A stretch of DNA of 64,000 bases from Jejuia sp047345485 (GCF_047345485.1 NZ_JBLFEN010000007.1:62001-126000); one strand, 5' to 3'. Counted from the first letter of the stretch, positions 53,545 to 63,548 are shown. Notes: generated from the letters alone by a model not told the origin. A program made the numbers and translations.

Positions 53545-56385
53545 CTAATGCGCCTCCAACCAATTATCGCCAATATCCAACTCAACATCTAAAGGCACAT
53601 CCATTTTAAATGCATTTTCCATTTCGGTTTTCACCAAAGTTTTGATAGTTTCTAGTTCAGTTTTGTATACATCAAACACCAATTCATCATGTACTTGTAA
53701 TAACATTTTAGTTTTAAAATTACCTTCTTTTAGTTTGTTGTGAATGTTAATCATGGCAATTTTAATAATATCGGCAGCACTACCTTGTATGGGTGCGTTT
53801 ACGGCATTTCGTTCCGCAGCACCACGCACTACAGCATTTCTGGAATTAATGTCTTTTAAATATCGGCGACGCCCTAAAACGGTTTGTACATAGCCATTAT
53901 CTCTTGCAAAATCAACCTGCTCGCTCATGTAAGCACGTAGTTTTGGATAGGTTTCATAATACGTATCAATCAATTCTTTAGATTCGCTTCTAGTCAAATC
54001 AGTTTGGTTACTTAATCCAAAGGCAGAAACCCCATAAATAATACCAAAGTTTACGGTTTTTGCATTACTACGCTGTTCTCTTGTAACCTCATTAATGGGC
54101 ACATTAAATACTTTTGAAGCGGTTGAGGCATGAATATCTTCGCCGTTTTGAAACGCAGAAATCATCGTTTCTTCGTTGCTTAATGCTGCAATGATTCTAA
54201 GTTCTATTTGAGAATAATCGGCAGCTAGTAAGGTGTAATCTTCGCTTCGTGGAACGAAGGCTTTACGCACTTGCCTACCACGTTCTGTTCTAATCGGGAT
54301 ATTTTGCAAGTTTGGGTTATTACTACTTAATCGTCCTGTAGCTGCAACGGTTTGCATATAATCGGTATGTACGCGCCCTGTGGCTTCTTCAACTTGTGTT
54401 GGCAACGCATCTACATAGGTGCTTTTTAGTTTTGCAAGACCTCTATAATCTAATATATTCTGAATAATTTCATGGTCTTTAGCCAAATAACTCAATACAT
54501 CTTCAGCAGTAGAATATTGTCCTGTTTTGGTTTTCTTAGGTTTATCAACCAATTTCATTTTTTCAAAAAGAATAATACCTAATTGTTTTGGTGATGCTAT
54601 ATTAAATGCTTCACCAGCAGTTTCATAGATGCTTTTTTCAAGATTTAAAATATCAGTATTAAGAGCTTCTGATAAAGAATTTAAGAACGTCTCATCTAAA
54701 TTAATACCCTCTAACTCCATTGCGGCTAAAACACTAAGCAACGGAATTTCTATGTCATCAAATAGTTTTTGAGTATTGGCTTCGCCTAATTCATTTTGAA
54801 AATGCGCTTTAAGTTGTAAGGTAATGTCAGCATCTTCAACCGCATATTCAGTTTGTTGTTCTAAAGGTACTTCGCGCATCGATAATTGGTTTTTCCCTTT
54901 TTTACCAATTAAACTTGTTATAGATATAGGCGTGTAATTTAAATAGGTTTCTGCCAATACATCCATATTATGCCGCATATCTGGATTAATCAAGTAATGG
55001 GCCAACATGGTATCAAATAACTTGCCTTTAACTTCAACATTGTATTTTGCTAAAACTTTAATATCATATTTTAAATTCTGACCTACTTTCTCAATTGTTT
55101 CATTTTCAAAAAACGGACGGAGTTGTTCAATGAGCTCTTGCGCTTCATCTTTATCTTCTGGAAAAGGCATGTAAAACCCTTTACCAATTTCCCAAGAAAA
55201 CGCAATACCAACCAACTCTGCAGTTAATGGGTTTAAACCTGTGGTTTCTGTATCAAAACAGACTGAGGTTTGGCTCGTTAAGTTTTTAATAAATAATTTA
55301 GTTGCCATACCAGACGCTACACTTTGGTAAAAATGTGATGTAGTTTCAGCAGTTTTTCGGGTATTTTCTGTTTTCGCTTCCGCGGAAGCAATATCACCAC
55401 CAAATAAAGAAAATTGTCCTGCACCAGCAGATTTCCCTTCTGTAGGTGTCTCTTTAGTATTTGTTGTAGAAGTTTTAGTGGTTTGGTTTGTAGTTGGTGT
55501 CTCCGTTGAAAACGTTTTAACAAAATTATCCGTTAAACGTCTAAACTCTAACTCTTCAAATATGGCTTTTACTTTGTCTACATCTGGATGGTCTAATTCA
55601 AAATCCTTTGCATTAAATTCAACAGGTACATCAAGCATAATGGTGGCTAGTTTTTTAGAAAGCAACCCCAATTCACCATTAGCTTCCACTTTCTCTTTCA
55701 TCTTTCCTTTTAGCTGATCGGTATTTGCCAAAAGTCCTTCCATACTGCCAAATTGTGCCAAAAACTTTTTGGCAGTTTTTTCGCCTACACCAGGTAAACC
55801 AGGAATGTTATCACTAGAGTCTCCCATCATCCCTAAAAAGTCAATTACTTGCATAGGCTCCGTAACTTCAAACTTTTTTTGTACTTCGGGAATGCCCCAA
55901 GTTTCGTAACCGCCACCAAATACAGGGCGGTACATAAAAATATTATCAGTTACTAACTGTGCAAAATCTTTATCAGGTGTTACCATAAAGGTTTTAAAAC
56001 CTTCTTTTTCGGCTTGTCGCGAAAGCGTTCCAATTACATCATCAGCCTCATACCCTTCCTTTACCATAATAGGAATATGCATGGCTTTTAAAATATTGTA
56101 AATATGCGGTATGGCGGTACGAATGCCTTCAGGCGTTTCATCTCTATTGGCTTTATAAGCCTCATACATTTCTACCCTATCAGCGCTTCCGCCTTTATCA
56201 AAACAAACTGCTAAATGGTCTGGTCGCTCACGTTTTATCACATCTAAAAGCGAATTCATAAACCCCATAATAGCTGAGGTGTCTTCTCCTTTAGAATTAA
56301 TTCTAGGGTTTTTAATAAAAGCGTAATATCCGCGAAAAATTAAAGCATAAGCGTCTACTAGAAAAAGGCGTTTTTGGTCTGACAT
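53545..56385 (-). CDS. polA: DNA polymerase I
   Basis: Repair and Okazaki-fragment polymerase, 946 residues. The 5'-3' exonuclease spans about residues 1-290 (LFLVDAYALIFRGYYAF, GDSSDNIPGLPGVGEKTAKK). A Thr-rich linker follows, then a 3'-5' exonuclease with intact VCFDTETTGLNP motif. The polymerase motifs are LLAADYSQIELRIIAAL (A), RSNAKTVNFGIIYG (B) and LLQVHDELVFD (C). All three activities therefore look functional. It is likely transcribed alone from a TAGCTTTG box at 56408-56415. Confidence 0.97.
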   Translation of the reverse strand: MSDQKRLFLVDAYALIFRGYYAFIKNPRINSKGEDTSAIMGFMNSLLDVIKRERPDHLAVCFDKGGSADRVEMYEAYKANRDETPEGIRTAIPHIYNILKAMHIPIMVKEGYEADDVIGTLSRQAEKEGFKTFMVTPDKDFAQLVTDNIFMYRPVFGGGYETWGIPEVQKKFEVTEPMQVIDFLGMMGDSSDNIPGLPGVGEKTAKKFLAQFGSMEGLLANTDQLKGKMKEKVEANGELGLLSKKLATIMLDVPVEFNAKDFELDHPDVDKVKAIFEELEFRRLTDNFVKTFSTETPTTNQTTKTSTTNTKETPTEGKSAGAGQFSLFGGDIASAEAKTENTRKTAETTSHFYQSVASGMATKLFIKNLTSQTSVCFDTETTGLNPLTAELVGIAFSWEIGKGFYMPFPEDKDEAQELIEQLRPFFENETIEKVGQNLKYDIKVLAKYNVEVKGKLFDTMLAHYLINPDMRHNMDVLAETYLNYTPISITSLIGKKGKNQLSMREVPLEQQTEYAVEDADITLQLKAHFQNELGEANTQKLFDDIEIPLLSVLAAMELEGINLDETFLNSLSEALNTDILNLEKSIYETAGEAFNIASPKQLGIILFEKMKLVDKPKKTKTGQYSTAEDVLSYLAKDHEIIQNILDYRGLAKLKSTYVDALPTQVEEATGRVHTDYMQTVAATGRLSSNNPNLQNIPIRTERGRQVRKAFVPRSEDYTLLAADYSQIELRIIAALSNEETMISAFQNGEDIHASTASKVFNVPINEVTREQRSNAKTVNFGIIYGVSAFGLSNQTDLTRSESKELIDTYYETYPKLRAYMSEQVDFARDNGYVQTVLGRRRYLKDINSRNAVVRGAAERNAVNAPIQGSAADIIKIAMINIHNKLKEGNFKTKMLLQVHDELVFDVYKTELETIKTLVKTEMENAFKMDVPLDVELDIGDNWLEAH

Positions 56386-56407
56386 TTTGAGTGTTTTGAT
56401 AGAAAAC

Positions 56408-56415
56408 CAAAGCTA
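56408..56415 (-). promoter_or_regulatory. Predicted -7 box of polA
   Basis: Minus-strand TAGCTTTG, full TAnnTTTG match, 22 bp upstream of the polA ATG and downstream of the sugar transporter stop at 56450. Confidence 0.5.
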
Positions 56416-56449
56416 CGAAAAGTTAACTTAATTACGCTGATGTAATTGT

Positions 56450-58120
56450 TTAATACGTTACATTTTGCTTATCTAAAACAGTTTTAGTCCTAAAGGCATA
56501 AAACACTAAATAGGCAAAACAAGCTACAGCAATCCAGTAGGATGACTGAATACTAAAAACATCGGCTAATTTTCCTTGAACCGGCGGAATAATGGCACCT
56601 CCAAGAATCATCATCACTAAAAAAGCTGAACCTTGCGAAGTGTATTTCCCTAAACCAGCAATACTTAAAGTAAAAATGCAAGGCCACATGATAGAGCAAA
56701 ATAACCCTCCTGATAAAAATGCAAATAAAGCAATATTTCCAGAAGAAAATAAACCGATTAACATAGCGATACCTCCAAGTAAACTAAATGTTTTTAATGT
56801 AGTTACAGGATTATCTTTCGCATAGAAAAAGCCTGAAATTTGAACAGCAATACATACCGAAAAAAATAAAATTTCATCTGTAGTGAACACATATTTTATA
56901 GAATTCACTAAAACTATAACTCCAAGTGCGATATAGGGCACTATAATAAGAAGTGCTTTTTTTAATCCTTTACTAGGGTTAAACACAGTAATTGCGCCTA
57001 CCCAACGGCCAATCATTAAACCGCCCCAATACAATGAGATATATTTACCTAATTCCGAATCGTTTAAAACAGGTAATCCTATACCGTTTAAACCAGAATC
57101 GCCTATACTCTTTTTTAATAATTCTCCTAAATTACTACCTATAGTAACCTCAGCACCAACATAAGTAAATATAGCTAGCATCCCTAAAACCAATTGTGGG
57201 TATTTCATGGCGCCCCAACCTTCTGGTTTGTTAGAAGCACTAGCGTTGGCTACAAAAATGGCTACCACTACTGCTAAAAGAGCTACAAAAAGCACAAGTA
57301 AACGTTGTTGTTCTAAATCCTCTGTTGCTATAGCATCTCCTGAATAGGTGCTAAAAATATAACCAAAGCAGCCAATGATAACTAGTGTTAAAACTATTAA
57401 TAAGTTTCTCGCTTTATTAGCGGGCTCAAAAACCGTATCTGATTTAAGGTCTGGCAATTTTTTTGAAAAATAAAATAAAGCAGCCGCGAGTAAAAAAAGT
57501 AATCCTACACCAACGTAAAGCCATTGCACCGTTATTAGTGTAATTTCATTATTCTTTATCATACCAGCTAATTCACTAGTAGACCAAGATGCAGATCCAA
57601 ATATTACAAGACTAACAACTACAGGGCCAATAGTAGTTCCAAAAGAGTTAATCCCGCCTGCCAAATTTAAACGATGAGACCCTGTTTTGGGATCGCCCAA
57701 AGCAATAGCAAATGGGTTGGCAGCCGTTTGTTGTAACGAAAAACCTAAACCAACCGTAAATAATACGATAAGTACAAAATAGAAAACTGCAGTTTGCCCC
57801 TGTTCTGCGCCAGAAGTGGCAGGAAACATTATAAATGCTCCAATGGCAGATAGTAACAAGCCATACACAATACCATTTTTATATCCCCAATTATTTAGAA
57901 TATCTCGTTTTACAGCACTAGACATAATAAAAAGTAATAAGGCACCAATGTAATACGCGCCATAAAATGCAAAGTCTACAAGTTGAGATTGAAACTGATC
58001 TATATTAAAATACGTTTTACAAAACGGAATAAATACCCCATTAGAGGCAGCAATAAAACCCCAAAAGAAAAATACGGTTACTAATGTGGCAAGGGCTGAT
58101 TTGTTGTTTTTGGTTGTCAT
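56450..58120 (-). CDS. FHS-family MFS sugar transporter (glucose/galactose/fucose-type), enlarged
   Basis: A proton-coupled inner-membrane sugar importer, 556 residues. Typical FucP/GluP features are FFFWGFIAASNGVFIPFCKTYF in TM1 and LGFSLQQTAANPFAIALGDPKTGSHRLNLAGGINSFGTTIGP near TM4-5 (split by a loop). Most members have about 420-440 residues. This one has an insertion near residues 235-320 with one or two additional hydrophobic segments (LLIVLTLVIIGCFGYIFSTYSG, RLLVLFVALLAVVVAIFVANA). No catabolic gene lies beside it, so the sugar cannot be deduced. Confidence 0.88.
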   Translation of the reverse strand: MTTKNNKSALATLVTVFFFWGFIAASNGVFIPFCKTYFNIDQFQSQLVDFAFYGAYYIGALLLFIMSSAVKRDILNNWGYKNGIVYGLLLSAIGAFIMFPATSGAEQGQTAVFYFVLIVLFTVGLGFSLQQTAANPFAIALGDPKTGSHRLNLAGGINSFGTTIGPVVVSLVIFGSASWSTSELAGMIKNNEITLITVQWLYVGVGLLFLLAAALFYFSKKLPDLKSDTVFEPANKARNLLIVLTLVIIGCFGYIFSTYSGDAIATEDLEQQRLLVLFVALLAVVVAIFVANASASNKPEGWGAMKYPQLVLGMLAIFTYVGAEVTIGSNLGELLKKSIGDSGLNGIGLPVLNDSELGKYISLYWGGLMIGRWVGAITVFNPSKGLKKALLIIVPYIALGVIVLVNSIKYVFTTDEILFFSVCIAVQISGFFYAKDNPVTTLKTFSLLGGIAMLIGLFSSGNIALFAFLSGGLFCSIMWPCIFTLSIAGLGKYTSQGSAFLVMMILGGAIIPPVQGKLADVFSIQSSYWIAVACFAYLVFYAFRTKTVLDKQNVTY

Positions 58121-58279
58121 AAAGAAACACTATTATAATTTTGAAGCACCAATATACTAATAATGAACTTAAATAATACTTATTAAAAAAACACCTTAGA
58201 AGTATTCATTTAAACAAAGCATTAACACAACTATAAGATTTTAAGATTTTGTATATACTTATCTTTACCCAAAAAAACC

Positions 58280-59509
58280 GTGCGTTGGATTATTATATTA
58301 CTCATTTTTATCGTTATTGAAGTTTATGCATTTCAAGCATTTCGCGCTATATCTAAAAATATATGGATTAGCTTACTATATTGGACTATTACATTATTAG
58401 TAATGGGTAATTGTTTCTTCAGATTATACGGTATCACAAGAGCCGATTATGGAAACCCTCAAGCCTTCGCATTTGGATTTTTAATTGCACTTTTAGTACC
58501 AAAACTAATAATTATAGCTGTAATGTTTGCCGAAGATGTATTTAGAGTACCGCAGGCTATTTTTAGATATTTTACCGAAGGCCCTAACAAAAGTATAAAC
58601 TACTTACCATCGCGTAGAGCTTTTATTTCTAAAATAGCATTAGGTATAGCAGCAATTCCTTTTGGAGCTATACTTTATGGACTTTATAAAGGGAAATACA
58701 ATTTTAAAGTTTTAAAATACACACTAAGTTTTGAAGATTTACCAGAAGCCTTTGATGGGTATAAACTAACACAAATTAGCGATGTGCATTCTGGAAGCTT
58801 TGATAATAAAGAGAAAGTAGCCTATGCTATAGATTTAATAAATAAACAACAAAGTGATGTAATTCTGTTTACCGGTGATATGGTAAATAATGAATCTAAA
58901 GAAATGTTACCATATATAGATATTTTTAGCAAACTAAGTGCTAAAGACGGTTTATATTCCGTTTTAGGAAATCATGATTATGGTGATTATTTAAGATGGG
59001 AAACACCTGAAGCTAAAGCAACTAATTTGGAACTTTTAAAAACCATTCAAAAAGATATTGGTTTTGATTTATTGCTTAATGAGAGCAGATATATAGAGAA
59101 AAATGGAGCAAAAATAGCATTGATAGGTGTTGAAAATTGGGGCGCTGGTGGTTTTAAAAAAGCTGGTGATTTAAAAAAAGCTTCAAAAAACGTTAATGCT
59201 AATGATTTTAAGATATTGATGAGTCATGATCCCTCACATTGGGAAAAACAAGTAATTAAAGATGATTATCATTATCATTTAACGTTAAGTGGGCATACGC
59301 ATGGTATGCAATTTGGTATAGAAATACCAGGTTGGTTTAAGTGGAGCCCTGTAAAATGGCGTTACAAACATTGGGCAGGTATTTACAAAGAAATGGGGCA
59401 ATATATAAACGTAAATAGAGGGTTTGGCTATTTGGGCTTCCCAGGTCGTGTAGGTATTTGGCCAGAAATAACAGTTATTGAACTTAAAAAAGGTACACAT
59501 AACGCCTAA
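58280..59509 (+). CDS. Membrane-anchored calcineurin-like metallophosphoesterase
   Basis: A 409-residue protein starting at GTG. The N-terminal ~130 residues contain four hydrophobic segments (IIILLIFIVIEVYAFQAF, ISLLYWTITLLVMGNCFF and others). The soluble domain then carries the metal-binding motifs ISDVHSGSF, FTGDMVNN, LGNHDYGD, MSHDPSHW and SGHTHGMQFG in order. The layout matches YaeI/UDP-diacylglucosamine-like membrane phosphoesterases; the substrate is unknown. It stands alone, divergent from the FHS transporter. Confidence 0.9.
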   Translation: MRWIIILLIFIVIEVYAFQAFRAISKNIWISLLYWTITLLVMGNCFFRLYGITRADYGNPQAFAFGFLIALLVPKLIIIAVMFAEDVFRVPQAIFRYFTEGPNKSINYLPSRRAFISKIALGIAAIPFGAILYGLYKGKYNFKVLKYTLSFEDLPEAFDGYKLTQISDVHSGSFDNKEKVAYAIDLINKQQSDVILFTGDMVNNESKEMLPYIDIFSKLSAKDGLYSVLGNHDYGDYLRWETPEAKATNLELLKTIQKDIGFDLLLNESRYIEKNGAKIALIGVENWGAGGFKKAGDLKKASKNVNANDFKILMSHDPSHWEKQVIKDDYHYHLTLSGHTHGMQFGIEIPGWFKWSPVKWRYKHWAGIYKEMGQYINVNRGFGYLGFPGRVGIWPEITVIELKKGTHNA

Positions 59510-59655
59510 TTTCATGGAAATGTTATATTTACTTTAAAATTCGTTATTTTTATAAACATCTTAGAAGTAACCCGCTAGAAAAAGTAAATTTATAATAGTG
59601 TTTTCAAATTTTAATCAGAATTTTAAAATACTACTTAGACTAAAACATTATAAGT

Positions 59656-59952
59656 ATGTCAAAATTTGGAGAGCTAATTGATGTTACAGTTCCAGTGCTA
59701 TTCGATTTTTATGCAGAATGGAACGAGCAATCTACGGCTATGCATCCAGTTCTACGAGATGTTGCAGCATCACTTGGTGATAAAGCTAAAGTTATTAAGA
59801 TTGATGTAGAAAAAAATGAAGAACTTGCCGATGCTCTTCGCGTAAAAGATCTTCCAACATTAATTATTTATAAAGACGGAGAGATGAAATGGAGACAAAG
59901 TGGTGCGCAAGATGCCAACACGCTTATAGATGTTATACAAGATTATCTGTAA
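59656..59952 (+). CDS. Thioredoxin-fold protein lacking the active-site cysteines
   Basis: A 98-residue cytoplasmic protein aligned without gaps to thioredoxin: FDFYAEWNEQSTAMHPVLRDV takes the place of the FWAxWCGPCKMxxP motif, so Cys positions are Asn23 and Ser26. The cis-proline loop VKDLPTLIIYKDG is kept. There is no Cys anywhere in the protein. It cannot do thiol-disulfide chemistry at the usual site and may act as a binding or structural protein. No operon partner is evident. Reading frame is intact and well formed, so it does not look like a decaying pseudogene. Confidence 0.85.
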   Translation: MSKFGELIDVTVPVLFDFYAEWNEQSTAMHPVLRDVAASLGDKAKVIKIDVEKNEELADALRVKDLPTLIIYKDGEMKWRQSGAQDANTLIDVIQDYL

Positions 59953-60113
59953 CTATAGTATATTTATAAATGACACAATATTTCTCCTACTTTTAAACAA
60001 CAATTAAATTTGCCTGTATTTATTATTAAATACGCTACTCTATTTTACTACCTAATATTTAGTCTATTGTTTCTGCTTTATTTTATTTAGTTTTACAGTT
60101 TTATATAAAGTTA

Positions 60114-61073
60114 TTGAGTATCATTTCAACAGACATACAGAAAGCGAAAGCTCTTTTAAGTGCAGATAAACTAGTAGCTATACCAACTGAAACGGTATAT
60201 GGTCTTGCTGGTAATATTTATAGTGAAAAAGCTATCAAAGCAATTTTTGAAACTAAGCAGCGCCCCTTATTTAATCCTTTAATTGTGCATATTGCTTCAA
60301 TAAAAAATATTGATACTATTGTTAGTTATGTTCCAGAAAAAGCAAAGCAATTGGCAAGTGTTTTCTGGCCTGGTTCTTTAACTTTAGTCCTGCCAAAAAG
60401 CGATACAATTCCAGATATAATTACAGCGGGTAAACCTACTGTAGCTGTTCGTGTGCCAAATCACCCGTTAACTTTAAAACTTTTAAAACAACTTGAGTTT
60501 CCTTTGGCTGCCCCAAGTGCAAATCCGTTTAACAGAATTAGTCCAACTACAGCAGCACATGTGGAAGGGTATTTTAAGGACAAAATAGAAATGATTTTAG
60601 ATGGTGGTGCTTGTAAAAATGGTATAGAATCTACTATTGTAGGTTTTGAGCATGACGAACCCATTATTTACCGCTTAGGCTCAATCGCCATTGAAGATAT
60701 TAAGGCTGTAATTGGTGAAATTTCTGTGAAAAACAAAAAAGAGCATAATCCTGAAGCTCCAGGAATGTTAGATAAACACTATGCGCCTATAACACGTACA
60801 GTTTTATCTACAAATATTTCAGAAGACATAAAAAAATACCCCAATATGCGTATTGGTATTATTGAATTTACTTCACATTCTCAAAGTAATGTTGTAAAAC
60901 ACCAAATTACTTTATCCAATAGGGGCGATTTAGCAGAAGCCACATCAAAACTATATGGTGCTCTTCATCGATTAGATAATAGTGATTTAGATATTATTAT
61001 CGTTGAAATTTTCCCAGATACTGGATTAGGTAAATCGATTAACGACAGGTTAAGTCGAGCAAAAACAAAATAA
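60114..61073 (+). CDS. L-threonylcarbamoyladenylate synthase (Sua5/YwlC/TsaC)
   Basis: Makes threonylcarbamoyl-AMP for the t6A modification of ANN-decoding tRNAs. The 319-residue length includes the C-terminal Sua5 domain, so it is the long form. The N-terminal YrdC part has DKLVAIPTETVYGLAGNIYS, ETKQRPLFNPLIVHI (substrate-binding KxR), VAVRVPNH and FPLAAPSANPFNRISPT. The SPTTAAHVEGYF region and the inter-domain GMLDKHYAP (PGMxxxHYAP motif) are intact. The start is TTG at 60114; no in-frame ATG precedes it in a sensible place. Confidence 0.93.
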   Translation: MSIISTDIQKAKALLSADKLVAIPTETVYGLAGNIYSEKAIKAIFETKQRPLFNPLIVHIASIKNIDTIVSYVPEKAKQLASVFWPGSLTLVLPKSDTIPDIITAGKPTVAVRVPNHPLTLKLLKQLEFPLAAPSANPFNRISPTTAAHVEGYFKDKIEMILDGGACKNGIESTIVGFEHDEPIIYRLGSIAIEDIKAVIGEISVKNKKEHNPEAPGMLDKHYAPITRTVLSTNISEDIKKYPNMRIGIIEFTSHSQSNVVKHQITLSNRGDLAEATSKLYGALHRLDNSDLDIIIVEIFPDTGLGKSINDRLSRAKTK

Positions 61074-61174
61074 CTCCTTATTATTTTTACTTTTTCCTTC
61101 ATTATTTACAAATAATTCTTACTTTAGATACAGCTAATTAACTCTATTATATTTACTAAAATAATTGGCTTTCA

Positions 61175-63136
61175 ATGAAAAAAAGTATTCTAAATACTAT
61201 AATTAATAATATTATTATTTTGGTAATAATTACTAGTTTAACAGTAATGCTAGGTTGGTTTTTACAGCTTAAACCTGTTCTAGAAATTATTCCAAGTAGT
61301 GCAACAATGAAGTTTAACTCTGCATTACTATTTTTTTTATCTGCAATTGCTGTATTCTGCATACATAAATCGAATGATTTTTTATTTGTACTAAACATAG
61401 TAACCAATGGGGTGCTTTTATTTATAACAGTATACACATTAATATCCTATATTACTGAGCTTCGTTTTGACCTTGATACGTTTTTTATATCCGATACGTA
61501 TTCAATAACATTTCCTGGAAGAATGGGTGTTGGTACTTGTTGTTCTTTTTTATGTCTTGGTTTAGCAATATTTGGCTTTCAAACCAATAAAAAAAATATA
61601 ATAAGTTTTTGTCAAATACTACTTTTTATAGTATTACTCTTATCTACAGTATCTATTATCTCTTATATACTAAATTTAAATTCTTTTGATAAAACAACTT
61701 TTTTTGAGTCAATGGCAATCCATACTTCAATTTTATTCTTTTTATTAACTACAGCTGTTTTGTTAAAACAACCAGATATTGGTTATGTAAAATACATTAC
61801 AAGTAATTATGAAGGCAATCGCCTTTTATGGGTTAGCCTACCAGTTGTAGTATTACTACCTATAATTTTAGGCTTTATAATTTTATATCTGGTAAACAAC
61901 GATATTGTAAAAATTAGCTTTGGAGTAGTACTATATTGCGTATCGTTCATCATTTTTAGTTTAATATACTTTACAGCAATTTCAATAAAAATAAATAAAT
62001 CTGACAGGCGTAGAAAAATACTTGAAGATAAATTACAATCAAATAATAAAGAATTAAAACAATTTAAAACAGGCTTAGATAAAATTGCAATTATATCTAC
62101 AACAGACCTAAAAGGCAATATTAAATTTGTTAATGAAAAGTTTTGTGAAATTTCTGGCTTCACTAAAGAGGAAATACTAGGAAAAAACATCAGTATTTTA
62201 AACTCTGGGTATCATCCAGATACTTTTTTTCAAGACATGTGGGATACCATAAATTCTGGTAAAATATGGGTTAAAGATATTAAAAACATCAAAAAAAATG
62301 GGAAATCATTTTGGGTAAATACAGCCGTTATTCCTTTTATGCTAAAATCTGGAAAACCTTATGAGTATTTAAGTATAAAAATTGATGTTACAGAACGCAA
62401 AAAGGCTCAAAATATATTACAATCAAAATATGTAAAACAACTAGAGAAAAACAATCATGAATTGGAGCAATTCGCGTATGTCGCTTCTCATGATTTACAA
62501 GAACCCTTAAGAACGATAACGAGTTTTTCAAACCTGCTATATCAGGAATACTACGACAAACTTGATAGTACTGGACAAGATAGTTTACGTTTTATAAAAG
62601 ATTCTACAGATAGAATGCATATATTAATAAGAGATCTTTTAGATTATTCTAGATTAGGTAAAGACTATGAACTGGAACAAGTAAGTTTACAAAACGTATT
62701 AACAGACTGTATATCAGATTTAAAAAATAAAATTGATAGCTGCAATGCTAAGATAACTATTGGAAGCTTACCAGAAATAAATGGCTACAGTTTACCATTA
62801 AAGTTATTATTTCAAAATTTATTATCTAATGCAATGAAATTTGTTAAACCAAATGTAACACCCAATATTTACGTAGACGCTAAAGAAACGGAAAAGTTTT
62901 GGGAAATAACAGTTTCAGATAATGGAATTGGAATTCCTAAAGAGCACCAAAAACGTATTTTTGATATATTTCAAAGACTTCATAACAAATCAGAATTCGA
63001 GGGAACAGGCATAGGATTAGCACATTGTTTGCGTGTAGCCCAATTACATAAAGGAGAAATTATTATAAACACCAACATAAATGGTGGAAGTACATTTAAA
63101 ACAACCTTAAAAAAAAGACTTAATAATGACAACTAA
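61175..63136 (+). CDS. Membrane histidine kinase with PAS domain
   Basis: A 653-residue sensor kinase. About seven or eight transmembrane segments occupy residues 1-275 (e.g. NTIINNIIILVIITSLTVMLGW, LLWVSLPVVVLLPIILGFIILYLV). A PAS/PAC domain follows (IISTTDLKGNIKFVNEKFCEISGFTKEEILGKN to ITVTERK), then a HisKA-type dimerisation helix with phospho-accepting His439 (YVASHDLQEPLRTITSF). The ATP-binding domain has LLSNAMKF (N box), DNGIGIPKEH (G1) and GTGIGLAHCLRVAQLH (G2). It overlaps the next gene, a receiver-only regulator, by 11 bp. The signal sensed is unknown. Confidence 0.93.
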   Translation: MKKSILNTIINNIIILVIITSLTVMLGWFLQLKPVLEIIPSSATMKFNSALLFFLSAIAVFCIHKSNDFLFVLNIVTNGVLLFITVYTLISYITELRFDLDTFFISDTYSITFPGRMGVGTCCSFLCLGLAIFGFQTNKKNIISFCQILLFIVLLLSTVSIISYILNLNSFDKTTFFESMAIHTSILFFLLTTAVLLKQPDIGYVKYITSNYEGNRLLWVSLPVVVLLPIILGFIILYLVNNDIVKISFGVVLYCVSFIIFSLIYFTAISIKINKSDRRRKILEDKLQSNNKELKQFKTGLDKIAIISTTDLKGNIKFVNEKFCEISGFTKEEILGKNISILNSGYHPDTFFQDMWDTINSGKIWVKDIKNIKKNGKSFWVNTAVIPFMLKSGKPYEYLSIKIDVTERKKAQNILQSKYVKQLEKNNHELEQFAYVASHDLQEPLRTITSFSNLLYQEYYDKLDSTGQDSLRFIKDSTDRMHILIRDLLDYSRLGKDYELEQVSLQNVLTDCISDLKNKIDSCNAKITIGSLPEINGYSLPLKLLFQNLLSNAMKFVKPNVTPNIYVDAKETEKFWEITVSDNGIGIPKEHQKRIFDIFQRLHNKSEFEGTGIGLAHCLRVAQLHKGEIIINTNINGGSTFKTTLKKRLNNDN

Positions 63137-63548
63137 ACTAGATTTAATTATTTTTATAGATGACGATTTTGCTACTAATTATTTACATGAAAGAAATGCT
63201 AAACTTGCAGATTGCACAAAGCATGTAAAAATATTTTCGTCTGCTTTAGATGCCTTAGGCTATTTAAAAAATACAGATAGTGAAGATTATATAAAGCCCA
63301 ATATTATTTTCTTAGACATTAACATGCCTATAATGAATGGTTGGGAGTTTTTAGAAGAGTACGAAAAAATCAATATATCTAAACATAGCGATTTATTATT
63401 AGTTATGCTTACTACATCGTTAAACCCGAAAGATAAAGCAAAAGCAGATGATTGGAATATAGTATCTGACTATAGAAATAAACCATTATTAAGCGAACAA
63501 TTATTGAAAATTGTTAAAGATAATTTCAACGAAAAAAATAATTCATAA
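63126..63548 (+). CDS. Receiver-only response regulator
   Basis: A 140-residue CheY-like protein. Acidic pocket residues are in FIDDDF near residue 12. The phosphorylation site is Asp64 (IIFLDINMPIMNG), the Thr is in VMLTTSL and the Lys in YRNKPL. There is no output domain, so it must act through protein partners or as a phosphorelay carrier. The start overlaps the histidine kinase stop by 11 bp, implying coupled translation and a cognate pair. A phage-like or Bacteroidota 'Rcp1-type' receiver (paired with phytochrome-like kinases) is the closest style that I recognise. Confidence 0.92.
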   Translation: MTTKLDLIIFIDDDFATNYLHERNAKLADCTKHVKIFSSALDALGYLKNTDSEDYIKPNIIFLDINMPIMNGWEFLEEYEKINISKHSDLLLVMLTTSLNPKDKAKADDWNIVSDYRNKPLLSEQLLKIVKDNFNEKNNS

